This document shows positions 62,401 through 64,000 of a DNA stretch of 64,000 nt, piece after piece. Position 1 is the stretch's first letter. Each line of letters starts with the position of its first letter. The position numbers and the translations under genes were made by a program. Source of the DNA: Parietichytrium sp. I65-24A (lineage: Eukaryota > Sar > Bigyra > Thraustochytrida > Thraustochytriidae); contig BLSF01000016.1 in assembly GCA_012862575.1 (NCBI GenBank), positions 1 to 64,000 on the forward strand. The letters run 5' to 3'. Below the pieces are notes generated by a model, which did no database searches, was not told the origin of the DNA, and saw nothing but the letters and a program-made list of their open reading frames with translations.

Positions 62401-62761
62401 ACTCGGGGCGGTAACCCTCATCGTTTCCGCAATGCGTGATTTTCCTCTCGACGGAGTTGTTCAAAAGTGGGCATGCGCTTCGCTCGGAAACGTTTCCACG
62501 GCGAGAAATGCTAACAAGGCCATGAAGCAAGGAGCTGCGCCACTCATCGTCCAGTCCATAACGTGTCACCCTGAGGACAAGAAGTTGCTTCAGTGGGCTG
62601 CGTACGCGGTGTCCAACATTTGCAAGCACAACTCAAAACATGGCAGCGCTTTCAAGGAACTCGGAACCAAGAACCTCTTGGAGAGCGCGATGCGGAGAAT
62701 CCCTTCAGGCTCCGCGCCTGAATTGCACCGGCGATTAAGATCCGCATTGAACTACCTCTGA
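59438..62761 (+). CDS. Pseudokinase fused to armadillo/HEAT-like repeats
   Basis: 1107 residues, single exon, ATG at 59438 (a GTG nine bases earlier is not used). The N-terminal 260 residues are acidic and disordered, with a repeated GFTFIEDKVYPGFSFAGEDD pattern. The kinase-like domain is at about 310-570: MVHGRLRPANVLISS in place of HRDLKPxN (residues 440-442 are HGR) and ISNFELL in place of DFG (NFE at 461-463), but with a normal TYLAPEVLVES and DIYAFGMLCWEMLHGRSPLG. Both catalytic aspartates are lost, so it should be inactive as a kinase and serve as a scaffold or allosteric partner. Residues about 620-1105 are helical ARM-like repeats (VLRACGAHSTDPDVLCAAFR, WGCYAIGHLAAG, WACASLGNVSTA, WAAYAVSNICKH). 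The kinase part looks tyrosine-kinase-like (TKL). Confidence 0.85.
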   Translation: MEKRKDKNTHSNSSRNEWSFRLASRLSHVLSTSHGRSQTWIGRRRGKRLGAKLLQAAPKLTEESKSKVRADAAMLKLLSTLEAMSELDDVADIEQHDGDEEDDDAFGAQFEVGSNEDGLASSKCGLWMPAIVEILMAEHVRGLMQECEAALEYVSGGDEDFQDANMNLEEDNRSLRLSIPQEDYDGQVDGNHDGEDGEANPGFTFIEDKVYPGFSFAGEDDDEASSEEAEDRKDREAELNNLLSLLALDESEGALEARELIGQLSPQELNEELAQRSLISRFMHSVSFDFLIKKFREADSQGTSGVDIASNWNPGTILQGRLGVWKYSRRANGTVAKSLSRSSIFEDEEAESVAIQNQLEALEELRRLKASSTESKYIAHVLRCVERHGELCVEIECFDLSLADALYGGKLTDSSFKMFEGVARGILLGLEAMHSQFMVHGRLRPANVLISSISGAVKISNFELLILNDDECSSHLSEYTYLAPEVLVESSPLWTPKADIYAFGMLCWEMLHGRSPLGKSVRYGAIYQAIVLDQKRPKFRADGNFLPWYTSVVESAWTQMPHERPTASELLAVFHDNAKSRRSSNFTKSISTLIRRISVSAKPTVEAENAAGEAEDPAPKSRIASREDIDLVAQEFESGDKEVYKNAVERLQGFVGSSTDVFSEDPSELRALRDYACSLPIIFTTIAANIISLETVTRDNFIPPVSTLVSLLRTPSWDEHAKQLMEDRSLRDFVLNVLAAKPGDAKIQAAGFQLLAKLSAGKEHRAELIQRKSANVLRACGAHSTDPDVLCAAFRLIRVLCKDEKDQQLQYLNAGAANIVAAAMRRFSNVPKLQIWASFALTGLCGATASHRSIVFDTMAHQDVVAAMKKFPDNASVQARGFGALKAMCHNKSFRECIKNLEGLRLLLTAFHRHANNPSVLEMACGSVGNFCATWEDEKRRYMDNGVGKLVTDSMKRFPQKSAVVGWGCYAIGHLAAGCPDNKDAFRKLGAVTLIVSAMRDFPLDGVVQKWACASLGNVSTARNANKAMKQGAAPLIVQSITCHPEDKKLLQWAAYAVSNICKHNSKHGSAFKELGTKNLLESAMRRIPSGSAPELHRRLRSALNYL

Positions 62762-64000
62762 TGCAATGTTTGCGCACTTACTGGGACCAGGAGTGCAACC
62801 TATGCAACTCCATCAACTGCCTTCCAGCTTCAGCTCTAGCTCGCAATACTCGCAATACTTACTCCCAATGCACGCTCGCAACGCTCGCACTGCTCGCACA
62901 GTTTGCACGCATGCGAAAGGTGGAAAATGGCTCGGAGTCGGTCAAGGTGGTGTACATGCTTAGTAAACTTACTCTCTATACACAACACTCCCACTTTATC
63001 ACACTTTATCTGAACTGACAGTGAATTCTGCTCACTTCCTGAACTAAAGGTGCTGAATTCTGCAAAGACTGCAGCGTCCAGACTCGCTGCGATTCCACCA
63101 TGGGTAGGATCGCAATACGCAGTGCAGTGCACTGCACTGCACGTGCTGGGCACAAATCTGGACCCCCCGACCCTACCGTTCCGTGGTGAATCCAGATCAC
63201 TATAAGTTTCCTACCATACTTGCAAACCTCGTTCTTCCCTTCAAGTCATGTCAACTCCCCAGTCTCCCAACATCTCCCAACTTGAGGAATGTCCATCCCG
63301 TCAGAGCAATCTACACAATGTGCTCTTCGGGCACTACGCGCTTGCGTCATGCCCATGCCTTCCTTGAACATGGAACGACAACGACATGACAATGGCATGG
63401 CAATGGCATGGCACTCACATGACATGTGCGGACAGTCACGGCAAGCTTAGTATTTAATTGTTCGCGAAGTCGACTCTTATGAAAATAGTAATCGCTCGGC
63501 GAGAGCGGAGAGTGCGGAGAGAGAAAGTGAGAGCCTGAGGTGAGGGTTGGACACCTTGGCGAGACTCTGGAATCCTACACTAACTAACATATAATTTGTA
63601 CCGGTATATGCATCTGTAAAGGGGGGGTGAGCTGATATACCCGTACCATAGCGCACCGTGAATTAGTTTATAGTTTATAGTTTAGATAAGGCGTTTCTGG
63701 CCGATGAGCACAATAATCTATTGCTCACGTGGCTCGCTGTTCAGACTATTGAGATAATAATGCTGAATAGGAAAGCATAAGCAAGCAAGCACTTGAGAAA
63801 GATACAGTGTAAAACATACTGTTAAGTAACTTACATGTTAGATGAGATACGCCTGGAGGTTCAGGAGGCACAGGAGGCCTCGAAAAGCAGACCCGTAATC
63901 AGTTTGAGCAGATCGTGGACATTCAACACACAGAGCGCGAAGAAGTACACGTAGAAGTTACATTGACGTAAACGGAGGCACAGGACAATTTGGCGGCATC
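62762..64000. other. Right-edge gene-free DNA
   Basis: No gene supported up to the window end. It contains an ATGGCA-type short array at 63386-63411, a GACAGTGAATTC motif at 63015-63026 and a TGCAGTGCACTGCACTGCA-like palindromic patch near 63120-63140. Confidence 0.55.

Overview
This is nuclear DNA from a eukaryote with compact genes. The CDSs have few, short GT-AG introns (11 found, 78 to 146 bp), and intergenic DNA is full of microsatellites. The product list includes a bZIP protein with a START-like tail, a very long IQ/WW/B-box/EF-hand protein of the kind seen in flagellate protists, an RGS protein, a 7TM protein with an EGF-like ectodomain and a pseudokinase fused to armadillo-type repeats. 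I infer a stramenopile, perhaps a labyrinthulomycete (thraustochytrid) or an oomycete relative, with moderate to low confidence. No organelle, prokaryotic, viral or transposon genes were recognised.

Layout. 1-4468: a SpoU-type rRNA methyltransferase (-, cut by the window edge) and a 3-methyladenine DNA glycosylase (+). They face apart across a spacer that appears twice on either side of a single N, most simply an unmerged overlap of two haplotypes. 4967-7910: an ER-luminal thioredoxin-fold-like protein ending in KDEL, converging on an RGS protein. 7911-11722: 3.8 kb without a gene. 11723-18623: glucose-6-phosphate isomerase (4 exons), the SSU processome protein UTP7/WDR46 and an Mpv17/PMP22 protein. 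20056-26258: bZIP-START protein, ABCB6/HMT1-type ABC transporter and a tiny 4-exon PDI-like thioredoxin. 28002-32321: a P-loop (deoxy)nucleoside-kinase-like protein, an EGF-7TM protein and a multi-span membrane protein. 33402-41436: a 2285-residue IQ/WW/B-box/EF-hand protein and a Cys-rich type I membrane protein. 42527-50287: a TFIIB-type zinc-ribbon protein with a C-terminal C2HC finger, two unrecognised proteins and a bHLH factor. 50522-58216: a RECQL4-type helicase with Sld2-like N-terminus plus GRF and SAP modules, and two unrecognised proteins. 58435-58532: an intron-containing tRNA-Arg(ACG). 59438-62761: the pseudokinase-armadillo protein.

Genes mostly alternate in strand. Eight convergent pairs are separated by only about 130 to 470 bp, while nine divergent pairs are separated by about 0.9 to 2 kb, so most regulation is likely to lie in shared divergent promoters. 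A short TTCACWGTCA-type motif recurs in these spacers, sometimes as a palindrome. Themes are housekeeping (rRNA processing and modification, glycolysis, DNA repair and replication), the secretory pathway and signalling. No operon-like pathway cluster is evident. CDS starts given here are the first suitable ATG; longer open frames that begin at TTG or GTG were trimmed.
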